From Treponema sp. UBA1747 (GTDB taxonomy: Bacteria > Spirochaetota > Spirochaetia > Treponematales > Treponemataceae), in assembly GCA_002315375.1 (NCBI GenBank), contig DCHR01000029.1, positions 35,852 through 99,851 of the forward strand: 64,000 nt of DNA. Direction: 5' to 3'. This document shows positions 1 to 9,596 of this stretch, in pieces. The notes below the pieces were generated by a model that did no database searches, was not told the DNA's origin, and saw only the letters and a program-made list of their open reading frames with translations. Positions within the stretch are counted from its first letter, which is position 1. Every line of letters begins with the position of its first letter. The position numbers and the translations under genes are program-made.

Positions 1-2
1 AT

Positions 3-1172
3 TCCCGAACCTTCCTTTCAGCCCCATATTTCAACAATCTTGTTCAGACAAACAAGACTCTTGAAACAAATATCAACGAAAAAGACGCAATTATCAGAAA
101 AGCAGTTAACAATAACAGTCTCAGTCTCTATACAATCAGAAATATTGCAGATTATATGTATCTTTATCCTAATTCAGGTACTATCAAGCGCATTACTGAA
201 AATGCCGGTGAAGCAAACATCGGACAGTGTTCTCTGGCTGAAGCTGCCGGTATTTTAAGAACTTACGTTGAAATGATGTCTCTTTCAAAGGCTTATGCTT
301 CCCATATGGAAGGAAGTCTTAATGACTGTGTAGAAAAGATTGAAAAAGCCTGTACGATGGAAGGTTCAAACCTTACAATTGCAGAAAACGGAACCTTCCT
401 TTCAGTTGTTCAGGCTGTTGAAGTAGGTGATGCACTTCTCCGTTACGGTCAGTTTATCGGTGACCAGAGTCTTATTGCTGGCGGTAAGGCAATCGTTTCT
501 TCTTACATCGGGGAATGTTCTTCATTCGACCTTAGAACTCTCATCGATCTTTATCCTGTTGTTGTTCACGATAATTCTTTCTATCCTCATTTTGTTAAGA
601 TTTACACATCAGGAGACAATGTTGTCTGGGCATGGACAGTTGCAGAATCAATCGGCTATGAACGCGGAGAAGACCGCAGCATAACCTTTAATGTTGAATT
701 CCCAGAAGGTGATACACATTATGTTATTCTCCGTGGAATCAATCCGTTCAGGAATATTTATATTTATGACATGATATTCCGCACAGACCCTCGTTTTGAA
801 AGCTATAACTCTTCCGGTTATGTTTATGATGCTGATACAAAGGCTCTGCTCCTTAAATCCCGTCATAAGTCAGGAAAAGAAGCTGTCAGACTTACTTATC
901 CGGTTCCTGCAGCAGCAAAACCGGCTCCGGCTCCAGTTCCTGAAGAGACTGAAGTACAGCAGTCTGCAGCTGTTCAGGAAACTCCTGCAGCACAGCCTGT
1001 AACTACGGAAACTCAGCCGGCCGCTCCGGTTCCTGAAAATACTCCGTCAGAGGCTGAAATTCTGAAACAGAAAGTTCAGGCAGAAGCAGATGCTGCCAGA
1101 GCTGCTGCACAGGCCACCGCTGCACAGGCTGCGGCAGCTGCAAATGGAATAAGAAATAATCCGGTTGAATAA
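3..1172 (+). CDS. hypothetical protein, 5' end outside the window
   Basis: The reading frame is open from base 3 with no stop, so this is the 3' part (about 389 residues) of a longer gene; the first in-frame ATG inside the window (156) is probably not the start. The visible part has a mixed globular region up to about residue 300, containing the phrase YVYDADTKALLLKSRH, then a low-complexity tail rich in Ala, Pro, Glu and Gln that ends in an Ala-rich stretch likely to be helical. I do not recognise the family. The Pro/Ala/Glu tail resembles linkers of envelope proteins, but a signal peptide cannot be checked because the N-terminus is missing. A strong hairpin terminator follows 45 bases after the stop. 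Confidence 0.75.
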   Translation, partial: SRTFLSAPYFNNLVQTNKTLETNINEKDAIIRKAVNNNSLSLYTIRNIADYMYLYPNSGTIKRITENAGEANIGQCSLAEAAGILRTYVEMMSLSKAYASHMEGSLNDCVEKIEKACTMEGSNLTIAENGTFLSVVQAVEVGDALLRYGQFIGDQSLIAGGKAIVSSYIGECSSFDLRTLIDLYPVVVHDNSFYPHFVKIYTSGDNVVWAWTVAESIGYERGEDRSITFNVEFPEGDTHYVILRGINPFRNIYIYDMIFRTDPRFESYNSSGYVYDADTKALLLKSRHKSGKEAVRLTYPVPAAAKPAPAPVPEETEVQQSAAVQETPAAQPVTTETQPAAPVPENTPSEAEILKQKVQAEADAARAAAQATAAQAAAAANGIRNNPVE

Positions 1173-1216
1173 ATCTGACAGAATAATCCGGGGTTCAGTT
1201 AATTCTGTTACCCCCA

Positions 1217-1266
1217 AAAAAAATCCCGCTGGTTCAGGAAACCTGAAAATCAGCGGGATTTTTTTT
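1217..1266. terminator. bidirectional intrinsic terminator
   Basis: A long stem (AAAATCCCGCTG paired with CAGCGGGATTTT, with an inner TTCAGG/CCTGAA stem) has A-rich and T-rich flanks, so it can stop transcription from both the left gene and the convergent xylanase. Confidence 0.85.
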
Positions 1267-1291
1267 GTAACTGAAAGATTCAGTATTTTAA

Positions 1292-2992
1292 TTATTCAGC
1301 TTTTGCTTTTTCTGCGGCTTCCATTACGCCGTAGTAAGAAGGTTTTGCGTACAGTTCTCTTTCTTCAAAAAGGAGAGGATGCTGTTTATTGCCTTTGTAT
1401 TCTTTCTGGTTATCAAGCCAGGTGCCGGCATCTGTAAGTCCCCAGAGAGTAACGTTTGTAATACCGTGTTTTTCAGGTGTTGCACGATTTTTGATGAACA
1501 TTGTGAAGAACTCGTTGTAACGGTTCTTCTGTTTGATAGGACTGTATTTAAGTGCATGTCCGATATCCATTTCTGTAACATGAACATCCAGACCTCTTGA
1601 AACGAAGTGCTGGACTGCTGTTTCAAAACTGTCGTCTCCGGTAACCTTTGGACTGGTCATATTCATATGGCTCTGCATACCAACAGCATCGATACGTGCT
1701 TCCGGATTTGCCAGGATTGCATCAACAATCTTCAGTACAGCATTGTGTTTGCCGCCTTTAGCCTGATTTGAACCTGAATATGTTCCGTAATCGTTATAAA
1801 CCAGAACTACATCTTTCGGTGCATACATATTTGCAAAACGGAAGGCATTTACGATAAATTCTTCACTTTTGTAAACTCTGTACCAGTCAGAATCTTCGCG
1901 AAGCCAGCGGGTATCTGAAGCTCCGTCCAGGGCTGCTTCATTTACTACGTCCCAAGCCCAGACTACATGTTCCTTGCACTTGTTTTTTGTTTCCCATGCC
2001 TGAACATGTTCAAGAACCGATTTAATGTACCATTCATGACGGGCATTCATTGTTTCCCGGTCTACCAGAGGAGCATCTTTTGAAGAGCTGTAACCTTCTG
2101 TGAAGAACCAGTGTGGAGTCTGTGCATGCCAGGTAAGAACGTGACCGCGGATTTTGAGATTATTCATTTTTGCAATGCCCAGAATTGCATCCATGTCAGT
2201 GAATTTTGGCAGAAGGGCAGGAACATCGATTGTTTTTCCTGTGCTGTCAGTGAACTGAGTGATTTTTGCATTCGGATTCTGCCATGCAAAAAGGAAGTCA
2301 GGTTTGAACTCATTTCCCATAGTGATTGAATCAGCATGGCGGTAAAGACCGTCCTGAATGTCACCGTTGTTCAGTTCTCCTTTGTATGTAACTGCAAGCC
2401 CGAATGAGAAGAAATCTTTGTAGACTTTTTTCAGACTTGGAACTTCCATCCATGATACTTTTGGTCCCAGAGAACCTTCTGTTTCGATTTTAACGTTGAA
2501 ATTCTTCAGGTAGAAAGTCAGGGAATCTACAGGAATACCTGATTTTGAAAGGTAAAGCTGTTTGTTCTGTCCGATGCAGACAGAAACTTTTCCTTCGAAA
2601 TGGGTCCATTCATTGGTTTTTACGTTTCTGCGGTCCAGTTCTGGGAAACCTGCTTCAAAGTCATTTATCATCCAGATTACGTCATAAACGTCATCTTTTC
2701 CGGTGATTTTGATGTCTCCTGAAAGGATAATGTTTATTTCCTGGTTTGAAACTTCGTCCAGTGAAACAGCAATCGGGTTCTGTTTTGTAACAGCAGAACC
2801 TTTTATTACAGTAACATCCTTGAAACCGTCGACTTTCTGTCCGTATTTGATGGCTTTTTTGTCTGCATCAATTCTGGTTACTGTAAAAGAGCCGTCTTCA
2901 TTCTTTACCATGTTTGATTCTGGTTCTGCCGCATTAAGACTAAGGGCACAAAGCATGAAAACAGAGGTTATAAGTAATTTGATTTTCTTCAT
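1292..2992 (-). CDS. exported endo-1,4-beta-xylanase, GH10 with N-terminal carbohydrate-binding-like region
   Basis: This 566-residue protein should cleave internal beta-1,4 bonds of xylan outside the cytoplasm. The chosen start (2992) has GAGG six bases upstream and gives a classic signal peptide (MKKIKLLITSVFMLCALSLNA); an open frame extends to 3178 but has no ribosome site. Residues of about 30-220 form a beta-rich module resembling CBM22/CBM4_9-type xylan-binding domains (inference). The GH10 barrel follows, with RGHVLTWHAQTPHWF, the acid/base Glu in DVVNEAALDG and the nucleophile Glu in HVTEMDIG. No lipobox is seen, so it is probably secreted or periplasmic, unlike the second GH10 at 30582. 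It is divergent from the sugar/polyphosphate operon at 3202, so the 209-bp gap probably carries both promoters. Confidence 0.93.
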   Translation of the reverse strand: MKKIKLLITSVFMLCALSLNAAEPESNMVKNEDGSFTVTRIDADKKAIKYGQKVDGFKDVTVIKGSAVTKQNPIAVSLDEVSNQEINIILSGDIKITGKDDVYDVIWMINDFEAGFPELDRRNVKTNEWTHFEGKVSVCIGQNKQLYLSKSGIPVDSLTFYLKNFNVKIETEGSLGPKVSWMEVPSLKKVYKDFFSFGLAVTYKGELNNGDIQDGLYRHADSITMGNEFKPDFLFAWQNPNAKITQFTDSTGKTIDVPALLPKFTDMDAILGIAKMNNLKIRGHVLTWHAQTPHWFFTEGYSSSKDAPLVDRETMNARHEWYIKSVLEHVQAWETKNKCKEHVVWAWDVVNEAALDGASDTRWLREDSDWYRVYKSEEFIVNAFRFANMYAPKDVVLVYNDYGTYSGSNQAKGGKHNAVLKIVDAILANPEARIDAVGMQSHMNMTSPKVTGDDSFETAVQHFVSRGLDVHVTEMDIGHALKYSPIKQKNRYNEFFTMFIKNRATPEKHGITNVTLWGLTDAGTWLDNQKEYKGNKQHPLLFEERELYAKPSYYGVMEAAEKAKAE

Positions 2993-3026
2993 TGTTTTCC
3001 TCATATAATTGAAAAGATTTACATTC

Positions 3027-3032
3027 ATTATA
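3027..3032 (-). promoter_or_regulatory. possible -10 box of the GH10 xylanase gene
   Basis: On the minus strand this reads TATAAT, 34 bases upstream of the chosen start. No convincing -35 box is seen. Confidence 0.35.
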
Positions 3033-3123
3033 ACCCTATAAATATAGTTTAGGATACGGGAAAAACCTTGAAAGAGTGCGTCAAGTGAAAAAAACGAAAA
3101 ATTAGAAAAAAATTGAAATTTTT

Positions 3124-3153
3124 TCGACAAATTTTGAAAAAATGTGATATACT
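3124..3153 (+). promoter_or_regulatory. promoter of the GH63-like/ppx/ppk/GH130 operon
   Basis: TCGACA (3124-3129) and TATACT (3148-3153) are 18 bases apart, with TG upstream of the -10 box. The start codon lies 48 bases downstream of the -10 with a good AGGAG. Confidence 0.5.
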
Positions 3154-3201
3154 CTAAGATACTATCTAGAAAAAACAAAAGTTGTTATCAGGAGCTCAAA
3201 A

Positions 3202-4629
3202 TTGAGTAAACATGATTTCCCAAAAATCCATTTTTATGACCAGGATTTCGTAGATATTTATAACAAAACCTGGAACTGGGTTTCTGCCCAGTGGATTAAT
3301 GCCGAAACCGGTGAACAGGATCCGGAAGGTTATTTTGTTTATCCTGAAGACGGAAAACATATTCTGAATCAGATGGATTCCGTATTCTCTTCTTTCTATT
3401 TAGTTTATTCAAACCGCAATTTCGAAGCAGAAAAAAACATAGACTATTTATATGCCCGTCAGGAACCAAATGGTGCTATCCGCTGGAAGTATGATCTGGA
3501 CACAAATGAACCTGTTTTTGAAAAGAAAAATCCGGAAGGAATCGGACTTCCTCTTTTTGCATGGGCTGAATACAACCTTTACCACAAAAGTGCAAACAAA
3601 CGCCGCATAAAGGATGTAATGCCTGTTCTTCAGAAGTTCATGAACTGGATTGATGAAACTTTCAAAAAGCCTAACGGTCTTTATGCGGTTCCATTCCAGG
3701 CATCCGGAATGACCAATGCTCCACGCGACGGTTCATATTATCCTGTAGATTTCAATGCATGTATGGCTTTGAACGCTTCTTACATGTCAGCTCTTGGCGA
3801 TATCCTTAATGACAAGGAATTGAGCTTCCAGTACCGCAAAATGTACTTCTCAATCAAAACCCGCGTAAATTCACTTATGTGGGATGATAAAACAGGTTTC
3901 TATCATGACCTGGATAAAAACGAAGAGCGTCTTAAGGAAAAAACTATTGCAGGCTTCTGGCCTCTCCTGGCAGAAATCCCTAATGCAGATAAAGCAGATT
4001 GTCTGGTAGCTCATATCAACAATCCAAAGACTTTCGGAACAGATCATCCTTTCCCAACACTTTCAAAAGACAGTCCGTCTTTCAGTGAAAAGGGAAATGC
4101 ATACTGCGGAAGTGTTTATCCTTTGTTCAACTTCATGGTTATTAAGGGACTTGAAAAATACAATCAGTATGAACTGGCCCGTGAATGTGCAATCCGTCAC
4201 CTGTATTATGTTCTGGAAGGAATGATTCCTAATGATGACAAACCTGGTGATCTTTATGAAGCATATCTTCCTGAAGGCGAAGGAAAACCTTCTTCAAAAA
4301 TGCGCGGAGTTTTCCCTAAACCTCGTTATCTTCAGACAGCAGGTTTAAGTACCATCGCCCTTATGATTGAAAACGTTATTGGTCTGGAAATCAGTCTTCC
4401 ACGCAAAACTGTAGACTGGATTATTCCAAACCTTGAAATAATGGGTATTGAAAATCTGTCTCTCAAACGCAACCTTATTACAATTCTCAGCAATAAGTCT
4501 AACCGCGGTTGGGAAATTCAGATGGAAAGTGAAAAACTTTATTACTTCACAATCAATATTATCGATCAGAAAAAGAAAACACTTCCGATTCCATCGGGCA
4601 AGTGTTCTATGCTCATAGACAAACTCTAA
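3202..4629 (+). CDS. (alpha/alpha)6 glycosidase of the GH63/GH37 (MGH1-like) group, key Asp apparently replaced
   Basis: A 475-residue cytoplasmic protein without signal peptide. It starts with TTG: GGAG lies seven bases upstream and no in-frame ATG is near. The helical repeat pattern and the block SGMTNAPR followed by VDFNACMALNASYM match the trehalase/glucosidase I/mannosylglycerate hydrolase superfamily, where this block normally reads SGxDxxPR and the Asp is the general acid. Here Thr stands in the Asp position, so activity may be altered or another residue may act. Possible substrates are small oligosaccharides or compatible-solute glycosides (inference). It is the first gene of a tight operon (gaps of 18, 25 and 11 bases) with ppx, ppk1 and a GH130 phosphorylase, which suggests intracellular sugar breakdown. 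Confidence 0.7.
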   Translation: MSKHDFPKIHFYDQDFVDIYNKTWNWVSAQWINAETGEQDPEGYFVYPEDGKHILNQMDSVFSSFYLVYSNRNFEAEKNIDYLYARQEPNGAIRWKYDLDTNEPVFEKKNPEGIGLPLFAWAEYNLYHKSANKRRIKDVMPVLQKFMNWIDETFKKPNGLYAVPFQASGMTNAPRDGSYYPVDFNACMALNASYMSALGDILNDKELSFQYRKMYFSIKTRVNSLMWDDKTGFYHDLDKNEERLKEKTIAGFWPLLAEIPNADKADCLVAHINNPKTFGTDHPFPTLSKDSPSFSEKGNAYCGSVYPLFNFMVIKGLEKYNQYELARECAIRHLYYVLEGMIPNDDKPGDLYEAYLPEGEGKPSSKMRGVFPKPRYLQTAGLSTIALMIENVIGLEISLPRKTVDWIIPNLEIMGIENLSLKRNLITILSNKSNRGWEIQMESEKLYYFTINIIDQKKKTLPIPSGKCSMLIDKL

Positions 4630-4647
4630 TCAGAGAGGACGGTTCCA

Positions 4648-6177
4648 ATGGCAACACCTGAAGCAGTAATTGAAATCGGCTCTACAGGCGTTCGCCTTTT
4701 GGTGGCCGAAGTAACTCCTGAAAAAAAACGAAACATCCTGGACAGGTCGGAACTTCCGCTTCCCCTTGGACGGGATGTTTTTACATCTTCACTTATTTCC
4801 CGGGAAACTCAGAGTCAGTGTGTTCAGATTTTAAAGCGCTTTCGTGAGCAGCTTGAAGGCTGGGGAATTACACCTGCACAGACTACTGTTGTTGCCGCCT
4901 CTGTCTTCCATGAAGCCAAAAACCGTGACCCGGTTATGGACCGCATCCTGGTTCAAACCGGATTCCGTATCCGCATCATGGATGGTATTGAAGAAAACCG
5001 TCTTATGTATCTGGCAGTATCGGAATGTCTCAAAGAAGAGCCGGTAGATTTCCGCTCAAAGAGTACTGTCGTTCTGGTGGTTTCCGGCGGATCAACTGAA
5101 GTTATGCTCATGCGCCGCGGAAAAATGGCCGGGGTTCACAGCCTCAAGCTTGGAACTGTTCGTATTGAACAGCAGCTCAGAAGCTCTGCTTCAAGCTATG
5201 ATGACATGCGCCGTTACATCAGGGAAGCAATCGTAAATACAAAAGGTTCCCTGGACAATGAACTGGATATTTCCGAAGTTGAACAGTTTATGGCTGTCGG
5301 AATGGATATGACTCTTGCTGCGGTTCATGTGGGAAAACCTCTCACAACTTTTCTTTGGGAAATTGATACAGGTGCCTTCGACCGTTTTGTAAAAACTGTT
5401 CAGACTTATTCTGTCGATGAATGTGTAGCCCGCTTCAAGATTTCCTATAACGATGCACAGACTCTTCAGGCAAGTCTTACTATTTATAATATTTTTATTC
5501 AGCTTACAAAGGTTAAAAAGATAATCGTTCCTGAAACAAATATTCGTGACGGACTTATTATCAGCAAGACTTCAACTGAAAATGAAGAACTGCTTCTGGA
5601 ATTTAACAGTCAGATTACTGCTTCTGCCAGAAACCTGCTCAGAAAATACCATGGAGATGAAAGTCATGCTGAATGTGTAGTGCATAATGCACTGAAACTT
5701 TTTGATCTGCTGAAGAATGAAATTGGCCTGGATGACCATGCACGGCTTCTTCTGGAAGTAGCAGCTATTCTTCATGACGTAGGATGTTTCATTCATTTGA
5801 ATCATCACAATATTCACAGTGAATATATAATCAACCATTCGGAAATATTCGGACTTTCTGAAAGCGACAGAACTATTATAGGACAGATTGCAAAATACCA
5901 TCGGGGAAAACAGCAGCCTCAGGACAGCGAAAGCTTTGCACTTCTTCCCCGCGTGTACCGCATGACTATTCTGAAACTGTGCGCAATTCTTCGTGTAGCA
6001 GATGCCTTGGACCGAAGCCACAGTCAGGAATTCAGCAGTGTTCAGATAAGTCTGAATGGAGATGTTCTGAATATTAAGAGTGAATACAGACACAATACTG
6101 TTCTGGAAAATCTGGCTTTGTCAGAAAAAGGGGAACTGTTTGAAAGTGTATTCGGATATAAAGTAGCCCTCAGTTAA
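4648..6177 (+). CDS. ppx: Ppx/GppA-family exopolyphosphatase or pppGpp phosphatase with C-terminal HD domain
   Basis: The 509-residue product belongs to the ASKHA-fold Ppx/GppA family, which removes terminal phosphate from polyphosphate or pppGpp. The N-terminal phosphate loop reads EIGSTGVRLLVAEV (usually DIGSNSVR, so Asp is Glu here) and the second loop is VVSGGSTEVMLM. A C-terminal HD-type domain (about residues 330-500) carries AAILHDVGCFIH and IAKYHRG, as in the longer Ppx proteins. GAGAGGAC precedes the ATG. Its place directly before polyphosphate kinase favours polyphosphate over pppGpp, but the sequence cannot separate the two. Confidence 0.88.
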   Translation: MATPEAVIEIGSTGVRLLVAEVTPEKKRNILDRSELPLPLGRDVFTSSLISRETQSQCVQILKRFREQLEGWGITPAQTTVVAASVFHEAKNRDPVMDRILVQTGFRIRIMDGIEENRLMYLAVSECLKEEPVDFRSKSTVVLVVSGGSTEVMLMRRGKMAGVHSLKLGTVRIEQQLRSSASSYDDMRRYIREAIVNTKGSLDNELDISEVEQFMAVGMDMTLAAVHVGKPLTTFLWEIDTGAFDRFVKTVQTYSVDECVARFKISYNDAQTLQASLTIYNIFIQLTKVKKIIVPETNIRDGLIISKTSTENEELLLEFNSQITASARNLLRKYHGDESHAECVVHNALKLFDLLKNEIGLDDHARLLLEVAAILHDVGCFIHLNHHNIHSEYIINHSEIFGLSESDRTIIGQIAKYHRGKQQPQDSESFALLPRVYRMTILKLCAILRVADALDRSHSQEFSSVQISLNGDVLNIKSEYRHNTVLENLALSEKGELFESVFGYKVALS

Positions 6178-6202
6178 CGGACCAAAGGCAGTGGATTGAA
6201 AT

Positions 6203-8338
6203 ATGAGTGAATATATAAACCGTGAATTATCTTGGCTTGAGTTTAATAATCGTGTTCTTTGTAAGGGACTGGATAAATCTCTTCCGCTTCTTGAAAGACT
6301 TCAGTTTCTTTCTATCGTTTCCAGTAATTTTGATGAGTTTTTTCAGGTTCGTGTTGCTGCAGCAAAGCGACAGGCTTATGACGGAGTAACAGTTGAAGAT
6401 ATTTCGGGGCTGAATCCTAAAAACCTGCTTTCGAAAATTTCTGAACGTGCACATCAGATTATTTCCAGACAAAATGAATGTCTCATGCTGGATCTTATTC
6501 CTGCTCTGGCAAAGAAAGGCCTGGAGTATGTTTCTCCTGCAGAATACACAGAACGTCAGAAGGATTTTGTTTTCAGTTATTTCAAGAATCAGGTTTTTCC
6601 GCTTCTTACACCTTTAAGAACAGACACAGAAATATTTCCTCATATCATAAACCTGAACCAGTACGCAGCCTTTCTTCTTGTTCCTATGAAGGGAATTCAC
6701 AATGCACAGAAAGAACTTGCAGGAGATGCAGAAACACCAAAAATTGCTCTGGTTCAGATACCTTCTGTTCTGGAACAGGTTATCTGGCTTCCTGAAGAAA
6801 AAAACGGTGAAAAGTCTTTTGCTGTTCTTTCGGATGTCATTACTGAATACGGACGCCAGCTCTTTTCTGGTTTTGAAGTTTCAGAAACTCTTGTTTTTAA
6901 GGTTTGCCGTGATGCAGATTTTGCCGTAAATGAAGAGATTCAGAATAAATCTGATGAAAAAGAAACAGAAAATTTCATTCATGAAATGGAAAAGGTTCTT
7001 CTGGAAAGAAAATCTTCGTTCCCTGTTCAGATGACCTGTAATTCCACAAGCGTAAAACTTATGGAATTTCTGATGGACAAGCTTTCCCTCCGCGAAAAAG
7101 ATGTTTACAAAGTTTCCGGACTTATTGATCCTGGTGTTCTGGATTTACGCGGTGCCGATGAAAACGGAAAACTTCAGTTTGAAAAATGGGACCATTTTTA
7201 TCCTCATGATCTGCCGGAGGACGAACCTTACTGGGATACTCTGAAACAGCATGATAAAGTTCTTCATGTTCCTTACGAAAGCTATGACCCGGTAATCAAA
7301 ATGATCAACGATGCTGCTGATGATCCTGATGTTCTGGCAATTAAAATGACTCTGTACAGAACAGGGCGGGATTCACCGATTGTTGCTGCCCTTGTTCGTG
7401 CCGCACAGAACGGAAAGCAGGTTGTTGTTCTGGTTGAACTGAAGGCCCGTTTTGATGAAGAAAGAAATATTGCCTGGGCTGCTGTTCTTGAGAATGCAGG
7501 TGTAACCGTAATTTATGGCCTTGAAAATCTGAAAGTTCATGCGAAAATCCTTATGGTTATGCGCCGTGAAAAGAATTCGATTTACCGCTACGTTCATATG
7601 GCAACCGGAAACTATAATCCGCGAACAGCAAAACTTTATTCAGACATTTCTTTGTTTACTGCAAACCCTGAAATTGCAAATGATGCCACAGCTTTCTTCA
7701 ATCTGGTAACAGGATATTCAAACCTGCAGAAAATGAATTATCTGGGGATGGCTCCTGTTTCCCTTAAGTCAAAACTTCTGACAATGATTGACCGTGAAAT
7801 TGAGCTTTCTACAAAACAGAAACCCGGGCTCATTATTGCAAAAATGAACAGCCTGACACACGAAGAAATAATTTCAGCTTTGTACAAGGCAAGTCAGGCA
7901 GGCGTAAAAGTTCTTCTGAATATCCGCGGAATCTGTATGCTGGTTCCGGGAGTAGAAGGCCTTTCTGAAAATATCAGGGTTATTTCAATCGTTGACCGAT
8001 ACCTGGAACATTCCCGCATCTTCTATTTCCAGAATGGTGGTATAGAAGAAATCTATTGTTCAAGTGCTGACTGGATGGACAGAAACCTGGACAGACGAAT
8101 TGAACTTATGTTCCCGATTCTTGAAAAAAATGCTTTCACAGAAGTAAAAGAAATTCTTGAAACATATTTTGAAGATACTGCTTCTGCCATGGAACTGAAA
8201 CGTGACGGAACATGGGAAAAAGTTTCAGGAAAGAAAGCCGGCATAAGCGCTCAGGAAGTTTTATATAAAAAATATAAAAAGCTTTCGGACGAAAAGAAAA
8301 AGAAAATCGAGACTGAGTTTAAAGTCAGAAGAAAATAG
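6203..8338 (+). CDS. ppk1: polyphosphate kinase 1
   Basis: The 711-residue enzyme reversibly makes long-chain polyphosphate from ATP. It has the full family length and opens with the typical YINRELSWLEFNNRVL. The phosphorylated His is in KVHAKILMV (about residue 446) and the second catalytic His in EHSRIFYF (about 603); GNYNPRTAKLYSD is also conserved. The gene lies 25 bases after ppx and 11 before the GH130 gene, so one transcript probably covers polymer synthesis, polymer breakdown and a phosphate-consuming sugar enzyme. Confidence 0.97.
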   Translation: MSEYINRELSWLEFNNRVLCKGLDKSLPLLERLQFLSIVSSNFDEFFQVRVAAAKRQAYDGVTVEDISGLNPKNLLSKISERAHQIISRQNECLMLDLIPALAKKGLEYVSPAEYTERQKDFVFSYFKNQVFPLLTPLRTDTEIFPHIINLNQYAAFLLVPMKGIHNAQKELAGDAETPKIALVQIPSVLEQVIWLPEEKNGEKSFAVLSDVITEYGRQLFSGFEVSETLVFKVCRDADFAVNEEIQNKSDEKETENFIHEMEKVLLERKSSFPVQMTCNSTSVKLMEFLMDKLSLREKDVYKVSGLIDPGVLDLRGADENGKLQFEKWDHFYPHDLPEDEPYWDTLKQHDKVLHVPYESYDPVIKMINDAADDPDVLAIKMTLYRTGRDSPIVAALVRAAQNGKQVVVLVELKARFDEERNIAWAAVLENAGVTVIYGLENLKVHAKILMVMRREKNSIYRYVHMATGNYNPRTAKLYSDISLFTANPEIANDATAFFNLVTGYSNLQKMNYLGMAPVSLKSKLLTMIDREIELSTKQKPGLIIAKMNSLTHEEIISALYKASQAGVKVLLNIRGICMLVPGVEGLSENIRVISIVDRYLEHSRIFYFQNGGIEEIYCSSADWMDRNLDRRIELMFPILEKNAFTEVKEILETYFEDTASAMELKRDGTWEKVSGKKAGISAQEVLYKKYKKLSDEKKKKIETEFKVRRK

Positions 8339-8349
8339 AAGGAAACAAA

Positions 8350-9528
8350 ATGATTCACGAAAAATTTTATGAATTGAGAAAAAAGCAGGATGATTTTTTA
8401 AGTCGTAAAAATCACATCAACTCTGAGTTCTGCAACGGGGTATATGACCGCTGGGAAAATCCGGTACTTACAAGAGACCATATTCCTTTGACCTGGAAAT
8501 ATGATATCTGCAAGGAAACAAATCCTTTCTTTATGGAACGTCTCGGCGTTAATGCTGTAATGAATTCGGGAGCAATTTACCTGAACGGAAAATATTGTCT
8601 TGTTGCCCGCATTGAAGGAAATGACCGCAAATCATTCTTTGGAGTTGCTGAAAGCGAATCAGGTGTAGACGGTTTCCGCTTCCGTGATTATCCGATTCAG
8701 CTTCCTGACACCTGTCCTGAAGAAACAAATGTTTATGACATGCGCCTTACTCAGCATGAAGACGGATGGATTTACGGAACTTTCTGTTCAGAAAGCAAGG
8801 ATACTTCCAGCAAAGATTTGAGTGCTGCAGTGGCAGCCTGTGGAATTGTCCGCACAAAAGATCTTGAGCATTGGGAACGTCTTCCAAATCTGATTACAAA
8901 AAAATCACCTCAGCAGAGAAACGTTGTCATTCATCCTGAATTCGTTGACGGCAAATATGCTTTCTATACACGTCCAATGGACGACTTCATTGATACAGGA
9001 AGCGGCGGCGGAATCGGATTCGGTCTCTGTTCTGATATTACAAATGCAGTTATCGAAGAAGAAAAAATTATCAGTCCCCGCGTATACCACACAATTACAG
9101 AAGTAAAGAATGGAGCCGGTGCTGTTCCAATCAAAACAGATAAGGGCTGGATTCACATTTCCCACGGTGTTCGCAACACTGCTGCAGGTCTCCGCTATGT
9201 TCTTTATGTTTACGCAACAAGTCTTGAAGACCCTACAAAAGTAATTGCTGAACCTGGCGGTTTCTTCCTGGTTCCACTTGGAAAAGAAAGGGTAGGAGAC
9301 GTTTCAAACGTTGTGTTCTCAAACGGTGCCATTGTAAAAGACGGAAAAGTTTTCATTTACTATGCTTCAAGCGATACACGTATGCATGTTGCAACAACCA
9401 CACTTGAAAAACTCATAGACTATACTTTCAATACTCCTGAAGATCCTCACCGTTCACCAGATTGTGTAAAGCAGCGCTGCGAATTGATTGCAAAAAACCT
9501 GGAACTTCTGGAAAACGACAAAGAATAG
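8350..9528 (+). CDS. GH130 4-O-beta-D-mannosyl-D-glucose phosphorylase
   Basis: The 392-residue cytoplasmic enzyme matches GH130 subfamily 1, which uses inorganic phosphate to split beta-1,4-mannosyl-glucose into mannose 1-phosphate and glucose. Characteristic blocks are NPVLTRDHIPLTWKYD near the N-terminus, VNAVMNSGAIYLNGKY, VYDMRLTQHEDGW, RPMDDFIDTGSGGGIG and WIHISHGVR. GGAAAC precedes the ATG. It is the last gene of the ppx/ppk operon and implies use of beta-mannan or glucomannan fragments. The phosphate it consumes could come from polyphosphate or favour its turnover (inference). No epimerase or mannanase gene is adjacent. Confidence 0.9.
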   Translation: MIHEKFYELRKKQDDFLSRKNHINSEFCNGVYDRWENPVLTRDHIPLTWKYDICKETNPFFMERLGVNAVMNSGAIYLNGKYCLVARIEGNDRKSFFGVAESESGVDGFRFRDYPIQLPDTCPEETNVYDMRLTQHEDGWIYGTFCSESKDTSSKDLSAAVAACGIVRTKDLEHWERLPNLITKKSPQQRNVVIHPEFVDGKYAFYTRPMDDFIDTGSGGGIGFGLCSDITNAVIEEEKIISPRVYHTITEVKNGAGAVPIKTDKGWIHISHGVRNTAAGLRYVLYVYATSLEDPTKVIAEPGGFFLVPLGKERVGDVSNVVFSNGAIVKDGKVFIYYASSDTRMHVATTTLEKLIDYTFNTPEDPHRSPDCVKQRCELIAKNLELLENDKE

Positions 9529-9542
9529 TGAATGGGACTGCG

Positions 9543-9565
9543 GCCCCTGAACCTGTTGAAGGGGC
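9543..9565. repeat. copy of the dispersed palindrome (core TGAACCTGTTGAA)
   Basis: Arms GCCCC and GGGGC surround a core that recurs, with small changes, at 14942, 23193, 31905, 51600, 54368 and 56658. It sits between the GH130 gene and tcdA. Confidence 0.6.
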
Positions 9566-9596
9566 AAAGGTTAGAAGGTCCTGAAAGGAAAGAATA

